Part shown: in pieces, positions 11,204 through 22,063 of the stretch
Numbering within the stretch: position 1 is the stretch's first letter
Layout: each line of letters begins with the position of its first letter
DNA from: Zopfochytrium polystomum
Taxonomy: Eukaryota > Chytridiomycota > Chytridiomycetes > Chytridiales > Chytridiaceae
NCBI GenBank assembly: GCA_025765615.1
Contig: JAIVFJ010000090.1
Coordinates: 62,001 to 126,000, forward strand
DNA: 64,000 nucleotides
Reading direction: 5' to 3'
The notes under the pieces: generated by a model
What the model was told of the DNA's origin: nothing
Database searches by the model: none
The model's input: the letters and a program-made list of their open reading frames with translations, nothing else
Position numbers and translations under genes: made by a program

Positions 11204-12309
11204 CCAGTGTCATTGATTTTCAAGAAGGGGGCGAAGGGGACGGGTGGAGGGTGCAGGTGCGATAGGGTGCTGGTGCGTTTTGCGTACAAATATGCAAAGA
11301 AAAAAAAAAGAAAGAAAGAAAGAAAAGAAACGCCAACGCCACTCGTCTGTCTCTCTGGCCCCCCTCCAAACCAGATGCCCACCCAACACAACAACGCTGT
11401 ATTTGCGGGCGTGTTGCAGCTTCTGGTGGTGGTTTTTTTGATCCTAGAGATAAATCCAATTTAGCGCTTGCTATCTGGAACCCCTCTTAGGCTCTTACCG
11501 CCAAATGGCCTGCAGGGTGTTCCGGCCTTTTCAAAGCTGGAGGATATTCCTCTGCTGAATGGCAGCGTAATCTTTTCAGGAAAAGATAGGCTCATGCATC
11601 CAAAAAAAAAAATACCAATTGGATGTGCTACATAATTGATAGCTTCGGGTGTATTTATCTACTTAGGCTAAGCTGGCCAGCAACAGCACCGGAAATGCCA
11701 TTGGTTGCCTTCTGTATCAGAGAGTGTATTGGGAGACTGATAGACAGCAAATACCTTGCTGCCTGCTCTGTGAGAACGATGAATGGTGTTCCCGTGTCGG
11801 TTGAACGTGGTAGTGTCATGTTTGTTGTGGAGGTTTCGTCGAACAAAAAGGATCAACCAGATTGTGGTATCCAGCGTTACCTCTTCACCACTACATTTTG
11901 CACTGAAGACGAGATGGAACCAGAAGAACGTCAAAGGAGGGGAGAAGACGGAGAGAGGTCGACGGAAATCGGGAGCGCGAAGGGATCCTACGGAGGATTT
12001 CGAGATGATCACACCGTGGCGAAATTGTTGGTCAGGAACACGAGTTAAATTCTCGCAAGGTTATCAACACTCCGAATGTGCACGGTTGCGACGCCCAGGT
12101 TGGGACTCCCTTAAATACACTCCAAGGATCGCTTTTCCCTCAATCAGGTATTCGCACCGCTGTACGACAATGAGCATCGCCTTTCTCTGTGTGAGTATTG
12201 GAAACATTTTTTTCGTTTGTATTATACAAGATGAACCAAGCGAAAGCAATGGGAGAGTAAGTAAATGAGCGATGCCCTCCCCAAGAAAAAAAATTCAGGC
12301 ATAGTACAA
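11204..12309. other. Intergenic, no confident gene
   Basis: Contains a GAAA microsatellite (about 11,298-11,328) and AT-richer DNA. A 141-codon plus-strand ORF (11,623-12,048) includes MPLVAFCIRECIGRLIDSKY but has no recognisable domain and an unremarkable context, so it is not called a gene. Confidence 0.4.
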
Positions 12310-13598
12310 TCACGCAATAATCTCAAACGTATTGCATCGGGTGCATTCAAAAATGAGAACCGGCCCTCGAGACGCTACCGACATCGGCCCAGAAACAATC
12401 GGCACCTTGAGCGTTTGGAAGGACGCCAGAGGAGTCGAACTGCACCCAAGGCGACTGAATTTGAGTGGAGAAAGAGGTTACAAAATGGAGTTGAGAAACA
12501 CCAACAATCTACCCACCAGTGTGTAACGGCGCTTTCTCCCAAAGCCATGCAGATAAACGTCGCGCCAACCCCTTCGGCACTCAGATCAAGGGTAAAGGAG
12601 CACCCGACGCACCCTAGCTTGCCTGCCACTTGCGACCACTGCGTCGCTGAGCATACTGGACAGGCGACAGGAGGCGGGAGTGCGGTCAACGGTAGAGGCT
12701 GGGCAGTGGTGGAGGAAGAAGGGATGCACGCCATCAGCGAAAGGGCATCGCCTGAGTGTTGCTGCTGCCGAGCAGGAGCCCGAAGGGTGTCGAGGAGGAT
12801 TGTTTGGGGATCCGATAGGTGCAGGTTCAAGTCTTTTCGAATGCGCTTCTGAGATGGGGGAGTGATGGATTCCGCTCTGAACGAACGGGGCGCCGGAAAA
12901 GTGTAGGTCGAGAAAGCGTATTCGGCGGAAACTGGTTCGGTTTCTGTTGCGATCGCGCTGGCGTGGTGCTGTTCGAAGGATCGTTTGAGTGGACCAAGGT
13001 TTGTATCCGAGGACGACCATGTGGCTGGTGGGGCCAACGATGCAGTCGTTCCAGCCGCCGCATCAGCAGATGGAAATGGCACGGACACCGACAATCCTGA
13101 TGCAGTTGGCGATACAGTAGGGAATGGAGGTGCAGGAAGGAGGGGGGGGTGAAGGACTGGGAGCTGGGGAACCCGCGGAGACGTCATAGGAGGAGTTGGC
13201 AGCTGGATATGGGTCGTCGAGAAGGGCGAGGAAGTCGAGGATGGCGGAGGGAAGCGGTAGGAGCTTTTGATTGCCGCGAGACGATTCTGCTCTTGCAGAT
13301 CGGTCAAGACATCATTACTCGGAGCTGCCTCGTCGGCGCCCATGCGGCCAGCTGGGAAGCGAGGGAGGTGGTCGTGGTCGAGGTAGCCAGCATTGCTGAA
13401 GCCACCGCCATGCCACGAGGACGGCGTAGATGAAAAGATGCGGATCGAGACGGGGTAGGTCTCGGTGCTGGAGACGGGGAGCACGCAGTGGAGTTGCTCG
13501 GGTCGGCGCTGCTGGAGCTGCTGGTGCTGTTGCTGCATCTGCAGCGGAGCGTGTTCCCCAAGGGGCCTGACGTATTCGTACGAGTCGTGAGCATCCAT
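12310..13598 (-). CDS. RPA-interacting protein (RPAIN/Rip-like) with C-terminal zinc domain
   Basis: Probable adaptor that binds replication protein A and helps its nuclear import. Model: complement(join(12310..12454, 12518..13598)) or with exon 1 ending at 12517; using 12517 the sum is 1227 nt (408 aa) and the phase-2 junction restores a Cys codon. Residues 1-~300 are Gln/Pro/Ser-rich low complexity (MQQQHQQLQQRRP near the start). The conserved part is the C-terminal zinc domain: CPVC near residue 320, then LGCVGCSFTLDLSAEGVG, then after the intron CRLGC, and finally FECTRCNTFEIIA at the extreme C-terminus. The spacing of paired cysteines, the GLxLDL-like strand and the terminal CxxCxxxEVx motif match the RPA-interacting C-terminal domain family. 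Without splicing, the frame continues into non-conserved sequence to 12,375. It sits between the two decayed F-box-like loci but shows no relation to them. Confidence 0.68.
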
Positions 13599-14464
13599 CT
13601 CTGTTCTTTCAATGACGAGGGCGAACGATTGCTAATCAAACAAAGTGAGAAAAAACTGTGGTGAAAGGAGAATTGAAGTGGCTCGCCCAACAGTGGCCCG
13701 ACTCCACCGCGCATGGGCGTACAAAAAGGCTTCCCGTCCAACATCTTTGATTCTACGGAAAACTTCAGCATGGTGCAAGCGTTGGAGCAAGGAGGCTCGC
13801 AGCGGCGCGATGTCGGCATCCCACTTCGAAACCAGCCAAGAAGGCAACCGACCACAGCGTGTCCAACTTCCGCCAAGCAGGCAACTGGTTAAGTCCTCGG
13901 GACTATGGTGAGCACAATCTTCCCTCTTTCCCTATCGGCTCCGCCCTTCGTCGTATTGTTTGTTTCCTTCTTTTGCTGCCACTGCAGCGAGCACCACCAA
14001 TAGCCGCCGCACGACAGCGGCCCTTGGCCCCAGCCCAAACTGCAGTGATGCCAAACACGGCCGCAGCCTCGACCTCTGCCTCTTCTTCTGTGGGGTTGGT
14101 GCTGGAGGGTTGGGTGCGACGGTGGTGGTGACAGTGCGCGGCGGTGACAGCATTGTTCGGGGTACCGTCAGCAGGTGCTGGTGCGCCCCCATGTTGCGAT
14201 CGCCGCAGTACGCCGCCATTCCTTCTGTCTATACGCCCTGCCCCGCCTGGCGCACTTCCTTCTCGAATCACCTCTCTCTCTGACTTCATCAAAGTGCTGC
14301 ACTTTTTTTCCTCGGGGGTTTTGTTTGACCAGGACACTTCTGGCTCTGGCCGCCGTGCAAAAAATGGTGCTGACTGGTGAAAGACAGGCCTTCGAAGTCG
14401 CTCCAACTTTTTGCGTCCCCAACACAACGCATAGGAAAAAGCGTAAAAAGAGAAAATCGTGAAA
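13599..14464. other. 5' flank of the RPAIN-like gene, no gene seen
   Basis: Both strands have open frames of 60-200 codons, but they are Arg/Ser/Ala/His-rich, overlap each other and carry no motif. The promoter of the minus-strand RPAIN-like gene is expected here. Confidence 0.4.
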
Positions 14465-15032
14465 GACATTTGACAAGGCGTGCCCTCACAAACAGACACG
14501 TTCATTATTAGTAGGAATCTCTAATTGATGGAAATCACCAAATCAAGTCGAATATTGTGCGTTTCATTGAAAATTGGAGGGCATCAACAGACATTCTGTC
14601 CACAGGCTTTTCAGCGACACCATAATTATTTTGGCAAAAGAACTTGTCAGGGGAAATGGGTCAGCCCCGGAAGGCAGGGGTGGTCTGTCTGCCTGCTCTG
14701 TCGGGGAAAACATGGTTCAATGTCGGGGAAATCCGTCAGGGAGAATTTGAGCAACAAAATCCAATTTGGGACGGCGCATGCAATATTTTTGATTATTTTT
14801 CTCCAGTCACAAGTCACTATTCTTTACATTTGATCGCAATTTCAAGGCTCTGCTAATTTTTTCCGACTTTTCTGACCGATTTAACACATTTTCCATTAAT
14901 TGCAGTGACGTTATCACTTTGATGGGTCTGTCAGTTTTTGCTCTATCAGCTCGATTTTTGCATCACGTATTGTCTATACCCACTCGAGGAACCTCTGTTG
15001 ATTTCGCAGTCCTGGCTATCTCGTACGAGTCT
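14465..15032. repeat. Dispersed repeat, inverted match to 51,490-51,870
   Basis: AT-rich non-coding sequence (for example the stretch with GGGTCTGTCAGTTTTTGCTC near 14,925) recurs in reverse complement at about 51,490-51,800. Its end at about 14,465-14,530 (a TTGTGAGGGCACGCCTTGTC stretch on the minus strand) recurs just upstream of TKL2 at about 51,830-51,860. The copy is interrupted at 15,032 by the LTR that follows. At the matching place in the other copy the sequence continues without an LTR. Confidence 0.65.
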
Positions 15033-15384
15033 TGTTATGAATCACCCTCTGGAAACCTCTGGAACCTTCTGGAACATTCCTTCATGGAACCTTCTGGAAC
15101 CTTCTGGAACCTTCTAGAACATTCCTTCATGGAACCTTGTGGAACCTTCTGGAACCTTCTTTGCTTTCCTGACTTGTCTTGTTGTCATTGGTATCATTGG
15201 TATCACTGTATTACTAATTGCTCTTTCTGGAACTTTCTTTGAGTCTTGACAAGGAACACTCTCAAAAGGTATAAAAGGGGGATGGGGGACCTGTTCCCAT
15301 CCCTCAAGTGAATTATTGTTTCCAATACGATCATCACTCCTCAGTTCCTTGTCTGCCTTGTCCTGTCCTGCCCTGTTCCTGACA
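15033..15384 (+). repeat. LTR of a retrotransposon (copy 1 of 3)
   Basis: Starts TGTTATGAATC and ends CTGTTCCTGACA, so it has TG...CA ends. It is homologous to 50,074-50,381 and 61,658-61,975 (both inverted). The 5' part contains a direct repeat of the CTGGAACCTT type, expanded here relative to the other copies. It has a TATA-type box (15,270-15,277). No 5-base target duplication is visible (AGTCT before, CGCTC after), so it may be one end of a larger rearranged element rather than a clean solo LTR. Confidence 0.75.
15270..15277 (+). promoter_or_regulatory. TATA box of the LTR
   Basis: TATAAAAG followed by a G-run, in the U3-like part of the LTR. The copy at 50,074-50,381 retains a TATAAAAGG box on the minus strand; the one at 61,658-61,975 reads TATTAAAGG. 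Confidence 0.6.
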
Positions 15385-16542
15385 CGCTCCCTGGAGCTTG
15401 CTGCATCTTGCACCTCCAGCATTGTTACTGGATTTCCCGGTCCCCTTTGGCTTTGGCTTTTGCCTCCCATTGGGCCCACTCTGTGTCATGGACCAGAGAA
15501 CCCTGCACATTCTTTGCTAGTGTGCCACCTTTTCACAGTTGCCTTTGGTCTGAGTGTGAGAGTCTTCTCTTTGTGTGTAGTAAGAGAGTTTCTTTGTGTT
15601 TCTTGGGCTTCTTAAGACTCCAAATACATTGTCCTGTCTAGTGACCCCTAGACATCTCCTTTTTGCCCTTTTTCACTCTTCAGGATTGGTATTTAGGTCA
15701 TTGCTCTATTTGCCACCCATAGCCCAGGGTGAGGATTAGAGAGCACAGTCTCACAACATGGAGAAGGCATCATCTCTCTCGCCACTCACCACCACCTCCA
15801 CTGACGCAACGCTGCAGAAACTGTGCCCAGGAATCTCACGCACTGTATTGAGTTATAACAAATATAGATCTTCTCCTCTCTGGTTGCTAATTTGCCATCT
15901 TCAGGTTTCATTGTTCACCTGTTTAGTCAGTTGTCTCACTACACAGGAAGAACCGCTCTGCTCATAGGCCTACCATCCCACCTGTTCACTCTGCCCTAAG
16001 TTTGCTTATCTGCTAACCCCTACGTGATAGCCTTGACTGTGACAGACACACAGAATTCTCAGACTTCTGTCTACAAAACATATATGACTTCAAGCTCCAC
16101 CATTTGATCAAACTTGAAAGCGGCGAAAGGCTGGGCAGGGCGGGGCGAAGAAAGTGCCTTCGTCAAAAATTTTTTCCGTCCTTTTCCTTTCCTTCGTCTT
16201 TTTATTGAGAAATAAAAGCAGCCAATCATCACCTGGCGTTGGGAAGTCTTTGAAACTTCACAGGCCTGGGTGAAAGAGGTTCTCGCTCCTCTTTAAACAA
16301 AAGGTGAGAGAGCTCTCTGCTGTCTCACTACTCCCGCTCGCGTGCTCCCTCCATGTACCACTTACAATGTACCTCACCTAATTAAGCTTGAATTTGATCT
16401 GCATGGACTTGAGTCTCCCGCCCCCAGTGTTTTGGTCCTGCCTCCTATACTAGGGGAGGTTGTGCGAGCAGGTTGGGCTTACCACCACACCTCACAGCAA
16501 GGTCTCGCCCAAGGAGGGGGGATAGTTTTGTCCATTTGACCT
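15385..16542. repeat. Retroelement-like remnant, partly repeated at 48,930-49,080
   Basis: The stretch around 15,605-15,755 (ACTCCAAATACATT, the CCTTTTTGCCCT region, GCCCAGGGTGAGGA and AGAGCACAGTCTCAC) recurs in reverse complement at about 48,930-49,080. An ATG at 15,758 opens a 69-codon frame (MEKASSLSPLTTTSTDATLQ) that could be the start of a gag, but it ends quickly. The rest to 16,542 is AT-rich with no gene seen. Confidence 0.45.
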
Positions 16543-18781
16543 CTAGCTGGCTGGACTTGAAGCAAGCAGCTGGTGGGTTGGAGCTGGAGATGCAGCTGTT
16601 GGTTGGTGATGGTGGTGGTACTGGTGAGGCTTGTTGATCCAAGCGAAAGGCTTGTTGCCTATTGAAATGGCCCTTTTGAAACAGCTCGCTCCGCCATTTG
16701 CGAGGTCGAGGGTCCACTCAATCACCCACGCACTTCGGCCAGCGTTATCCAATATGAAATCTGCACGGCGATGTGCAGCACTTTTGCACCTACTGTAGTC
16801 GCGCTTGGGGCTGCCTTCTTCCCACACGCACAATTGATCACGACGTGGACGCCCGTTCCAAGTGCGGGCTGTTGCCACAAAATTTTTCTCCTGTTCAGCG
16901 ACCCAAACTGCGATTTGCTGGAGGCGATCCAACTCCATGGCTTGGGCAAAGGCATCCTTATTCTCTTGGTATCGGCCGGACACCTTTGCGCAGGTCACGC
17001 GAAAGGGCGTTGTCCATTCGAGCCAGTCAGGGAGGCTTTCAAACGCCGAGTCCGTCTTGTTGTCCAAAAAGCAAAGCCCGCAGAACGGGGACTCACTTTC
17101 GTAACATGTCCGCCGTTGCCCGTATGTTCAGCACGGGCTTCTCTGCACAACGCGTAAGATTGCCTCCACCACGGCCCGGCTCCATTCGCGACGACATTTC
17201 GTTCGGTCCAACTCGACGTCCACCGCCTACTTGGTCTCCTTCGAGATCGATTGCATGTCTTGTTCGCTCATCTCGCCCATGGAGTCGAGAATATCACGTA
17301 ATGTTTGGGAAAGCGCGGGGTTTTCTGCCATTTCTGCCACAAGGCCGCTGTGCGAAGCACCTTTTCAGCAACACTCACGGCCTCTTCGGCAGTCTCCGCT
17401 TTACTCCACCTTCTCAACTCCATGCGTTTTCGGAATGCTCTCCACGCCTCAAACTCTTCGAGAGGAGGCGCTGGCTCCTTGAAGCCCCTCGCGTGAAGGC
17501 ACTTCTCAAAAGACGCCCGTGCAAAAGCGATCGCACTCTCTCGCTTTGTCTCCTCTATCGCCCCGCCGTCGTGGGGTACCAGCCGCATTCAATGTCTTCC
17601 TTGAGCCGGGGAATCTCGCGCGCGAGAGCCTTATCCAAATGCGCCTTGAAGCTTCGCCGGCCACTGAGCCCGGAACGCTCGCTCTGCCTCTGTCAGGCGA
17701 GGCTGAAGCTCCAACTCCGTTGGATACCACCGCGAGTCAGAACGCACCACTTTTGAAAACGCCTCACTCGACCTGCTTGAGGTTGGTGCTCTCTGCCAGG
17801 AGCGACGCGAGGACTGCACTCAGGCCGGTCTAGTTGCGATTGTTTCTGGCAGCCACCTTTGCTCCCCATTGTTTCGCGTCGTCCATCCGGACAAAGACGA
17901 GGGGCTTCTGAGGACATTCGGCGTGCAAAGTGACTTCAACGGACTGCGACAGGGCAACCACCTCTCACGCCATGTCGCTTAAAATGGAGCGAGTCCATCG
18001 TGCCATGGTAAATTCAACTGTCGCACGCGCGGACGCCGAGGTTCCAGGTGATTCGATTGACTCCCGCTTTGCCGCACCGCTGGCAGCCGAAGCGCGTGGC
18101 AAGGAGATACGCAGTGACTGGGGTCATCTTGAGCGGCATGCAAAAGTCCAGCGGAAAGCCCGCCCATTGGAGGAAGATCGCCGCGCGGTCAGAATACATC
18201 GCCTTGGAGACGCGGGCCAGCTCGAGAGGGTGGCGCCACGCAACCTGCGACAGGACCTCCGTCTTTATCTCGGCCGGAAGCCGGACAAACGGGAATGGCT
18301 TTGTCTCGGCCGCCCCGGCCTCTGGCGCGGGTCCCTCGTCCGCCTGGTGTTTGGCAGAAGGTTCTTCGCCTACGCTGTCCTCGATAGACCAAGAAGAAGG
18401 ATCATCGTCTTCATCATGGTCTTCCTCATAATCGTCGCGATTGCCATTCTTCCGTCACCACCGTCACGACCGTCATCATCGTCCCGTTCGTCGTCCTTGT
18501 CGCCAAGGCGCTCGCCGTCGTGCTCGGCGCCATCGTCCCGTCCATCGTCGGAGCCATCAGAATCGGAGCCACCGTCGCGGACGCCACCTCTCGTTTTCTT
18601 GGATCCGCCTGGAGCGGCAAAAACAACGGCCCGCACACTGCTCCGGCACCGCCGACTCCCACAGCTTCTGTCGCTTCTGTCGCTTCGGCCGTCGTCCGAG
18701 TTGTCCGATCCGAAATGCAAATGTTCCTTCACAGATTCCGCGGGCGGTGGCTCCATAGGCGGGGCAAATGAAAGTCCATAA
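16543..18781 (-). pseudogene. Decayed F-box-like protein gene, copy 2
   Basis: Paralogue of 9,504-11,203 in the same orientation, retaining more sequence. On the minus strand: an acidic Asp/Arg-rich segment with GGSDSDGSDDGRDDG (about 18,560); an F-box-like motif RLPAEIKTEVLSQV with ELARVSKAMYSDR (about 18,290-18,190); TAYLLATRFGCQRCGKAGVN with a CxxC pair, ending in a TGA at 18,014; a further open block at 17,268-17,588 (ECLHARGFKEPAPP-like, FEAWRAFRKRMELRRW); and 16,543-17,067 with DKAFESLPDWLEW-like, RRADFILDNAG and AWVIEW segments. The blocks fall in different frames and in-frame stops separate them (for example after DDAKQWGAKVAARN), so the locus is probably dead. The WVIEW/RRADFIL part might be a nuclease-like fold; that is a guess. 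Confidence 0.45.
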
Positions 18782-19710
18782 TCTGTCGGATCAACCAGCC
18801 TCGTCGATTTTGGCGAAGCGGTGAAGCGGCGTAAGTGGGGGATGAATCCGGGGGATCGAAATGAGAGGGGTGAAGAAGGAGAGGAAGGAAGTCGGGGGTG
18901 AGCGATTGGAAGGGAAGAGAGTTCCTCGAAAAAGTCGTGGCGATGATCTCGATCTGAATGCAACAAAAAAACAGTGGTCTTGGCCAACAACAACCAATGC
19001 GACTGCGCCTTCGACTTTTTTTCCCACGTTTTATGCGTCGTCGTGGTCCCGCCCGAGAACTTTGCGCGAATTCAGCAGAGATGAACAAACATAACCGGAA
19101 AACACGAGTGGCGGGTATATTGGTGCGGTTACTCAAGTTTGCACACCGAGCACTTGGATTGACTGGGAACTGGTGGTTTTTCACCGGCCGGGCCAGTCTT
19201 TTTTACATTGTCATTATCGTTCTTCTCCACAGACACGCTCGCACGCGAAGGGCGTTAAAAACTTCTATTTTACATATGCAATATCATATGGGTGTAAATA
19301 AATATCTTGATTTTCATTTCGAATTCTCTCAGTTCCCCTCCGAAAGAAAATCTTCATTTACATAAGGAAACACGACCACAACCGCGTTATGGCGGACTTC
19401 GTGTCAGTCCTATTTTTCGTGACACCGATCTACCACAGTTCTACGTGTCCTAACCACTTCCCTGCCTCTCCGTTTTACTCCTCCCTTCCCATCGTGTCGA
19501 CGACAGGAGCGGCTCCAACCAGCGCCTTGCTGGCGCGTTGTTGAGCCTGTCTTTAGTAAGTCTCAGCGTCGACGCGAAGCCTTCGAAGGTCACACAATTT
19601 GACCAACCATCGACCTCTTTCCTTCTCGATTTTTTCCCAAAACTCGACCCAAGGGCGTCTGCTTTCGGGAACAAATCGGGAAAATCAAGAATCTCCACCT
19701 CTCTGGATCT
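18782..19710. other. Intergenic between F-box-like copy 2 and membrane protein A
   Basis: No gene is seen. From about 19,380 onward the sequence (TTATGGCGGACTTCGTGTCA) matches in inverted orientation the region around 63,520-63,560, so this is the upstream flank of a duplicated segment that includes membrane protein A. Confidence 0.5.
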
Positions 19711-21153
19711 ATGTGGACGGCTCTGGTGTTTTACTTTTTTTATGGCGTGTCGGGGGCTGCTCTGCAACGCGAGTTTGTGCACGCCGCTCCGAGCAAGATC
19801 ACCACCCTCATTGATGCCGGCTACGTACAGTTGGGTGAGTTTTGCAAGCTTTGGAAATCGTTAAGGAAGGCCCTGGAAACAGTTCACTTACCTTCAGAAC
19901 CAGTTTCATCAGCTCTTGTGGTACTCAGACCATCAGCTATTTCTGCCCATCACTAATTATCACACGCCAACCAACTAGTTAGCCGCTCTCTCGTATCATA
20001 CAAGCTACCGCGCTCTGATTCTTCTGTTTCCACAAATGGAGCGGCGCCTCTGGCCGATTGCGGGAGCTGTCGCCTTCGTTGAAGTCTCCCTGCACATGTT
20101 TGTTTTAGTTTTTTTTTTTTTGTTTTGTTTATTGGAGCTGGAATTTGGCTATCTGAATGCTCTGTTCAATATCTTGCAATTCTCGAAAACCAGAGCTGGT
20201 AGGTCCATATCATTAGTAGTGCCAATTATCTCTAACTGTGTTATCACCACGCAGACGATGTTCTGTTCAATCAGAACTTGGCGGTTCGTACCTTTCTTCT
20301 TTTGTTTCCGCGGCAAACCACGAGCGTTCCCAGCTCCAGTTTTCACGGAAACCCCGCAGGCCAATTTCGGCACGATCCCAGATCCGAACGAGCAAAAAAT
20401 TTCGATGACGCTCATGGTTTACGTGATAGCCACCGACACCATCTTCTTCGTCGCCTCGCAAGCGCGGATCGTGTACGTCATGGCGCAGGTGAACAAAGTC
20501 AAAGTCTCGCTGTGGCATTATGTCGATGCCCTACTGCGGTGCGTCTGCTACTCTGGCGCCGTGTTCCTGTATTTCGTTACTGCGGGTGAGTTTCGTCACT
20601 TTTTTTTTTTCTTTTTTTCTCGTTACTTTGGTGGGCGCACACTCGGTTGTGAAGCCAAAAACTCAAGAAAGGCTTTTTTCCCCTTTCCTTCTATTCCCTT
20701 CATGTAGGTGGATTCTTTTATCCTGCGTCGCAAGGTAAGGGAAGGACGAAGACAAACAACTTCAAGGTTGTTTGACAACATCTATCTCGCAAAAAAAAAA
20801 AAAAAATCAAAAAAAAATCAAAAAAAAAAAAAATATGCGTCCTCGGTCGTTTCCTGGAAACGAATGTATTACTCTCACCAGCATGGTGAGAAACGAAAAA
20901 GTGGCCTAAATATCTCCCGTTCGTTCACTAATCCCGTTAAAATTATTATTATTCGTTTACAACAAGGGTCTTCCTCTCGGTGCCGCCGTGCATCATGATC
21001 ATGGTCCTCCTCACGGATGCTGACCGCGTCCGCAAGCTCGTCGCTGCCTTGCAGCAAAATTCGACGGCGTTCCCTACGTCCGACGTGAAAACTTTGAAGC
21101 GTGGCTCGCTGCAGCCGCCTTCTGGAGGCAGGGGAATGAGCTTGAGCACTTAA
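19711..21153 (+). CDS. Multi-pass membrane protein of unknown function (copy A)
   Basis: Unknown family. Model: join(19711..19834, 19983..20198, 20255..20283, 20360..20585, 20708..20734, 20967..21153). Phases agree through exon 5. The exon 5-6 junction does not keep the hydrophobic frame of exon 6 (VFLSVPPCIMIMVLLTDADR), so one splice site there is misplaced or the gene is damaged. Predicted membrane segments: MWTALVFYFFYGVSGA at the start; IAGAVAFVEVSLHMFVLVFF in exon 2; SMTLMVYVIATDTIFFVAS and YVDALLRCVCYSGAVFLYFV in exon 4; and the exon 6 helix. Two short conserved loops, DPNEQKISM and AQVNKVKVSLWHY, are unchanged or nearly so in the pseudogene copy at 62,387-63,255. That comparison supports exons 1-4 and their splice sites, which are shared. 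The topology and helix count resemble small fungal 7-TM proteins, but no family is assigned. Confidence 0.55.
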
Positions 21154-22063
21154 AGCGACGAGGAGAATGGAGTGAAGTCTGGCATCAAAATAATGGAGGA
21201 GAAAAGCAAAACCACGAGAAAAAAATGGGGCATGTAGTGTTCCAATCCTAAGCTCTAAAAGATTGCCCCCGACTGCGACAAGAAACCAACCTTCACTGAT
21301 GATTTTCTTCGCTTCGACAGGCTACAGGTATCACGAGAGTTATATTCTTTTTACGCGAGATGTGTCTCTTTGTTGTTCAAAAGACGAAGCCAACCGACGA
21401 ATTCCCAAACGCTGCCCCCGTCTGCGTCCCGCACGCCGTCCAGGTCCAATCCGCTTTCGCACGCCACTTTGGTCCCGCTCAACGTGAATCTGGATTCGGT
21501 CTTACTGAGTTGCACAAACCCATATCGTTTCAGATACATCGTGCCGTAACAGGTTGTCGTCGTCGACACATGAAAATTTTATTGACATTCTGCAAAATAT
21601 CTGGGAATGGCGGTAAAGTGGTCATGGCTCACGAGCGCACATATTCCACAGGGTTGCCCAAAGTGCAGGGAGACGGGGCCAGGGGAGGCGGCCTCCTTCT
21701 TGGAGAGAAGAACGTCTTTTTTCGAACGACGGGGTTCGGCTCACAGTAGCCCTCCCCTCTCCTTGTTCAACCGTTCACGAGAGGCGCTGTTGTGGTAGTG
21801 AGAAAGAGGGCGAAAGAGAGAGAGATAGAGGAAAGGAGGGAGTGTGTACACGTGCGTGCGCGCGAAGGTCGCGATCGCTCGCTCGAGCGAGCGAGAGACA
21901 ACAACACCTCCATTCTCACGTATCCAAAAAGCCCGCTTTCCCAACCTGCCGGCACAACCTTTCCTTCCATTCGACTCTCGCTCCGGCGCATTCGCGGCGC
22001 ATTCGCGGCGCATTCGCGGCGGCCACGCACAATCGTCCAAGACCTCCCCATCTGAACAAAAGA
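21154..22063. other. Intergenic region, no confident gene
   Basis: Short ORFs on both strands carry no motif. Near 21,987-22,021 an 11-base unit (CATTCGCGGCG) is repeated three times in tandem. The right end is the 3' flank of TKL3. Confidence 0.4.

Noticed and set aside
11623..12048. 141-codon plus-strand frame as a gene
   Set aside because: No domain, no paralogue in the window and no clear exon context; kept as unassigned sequence.
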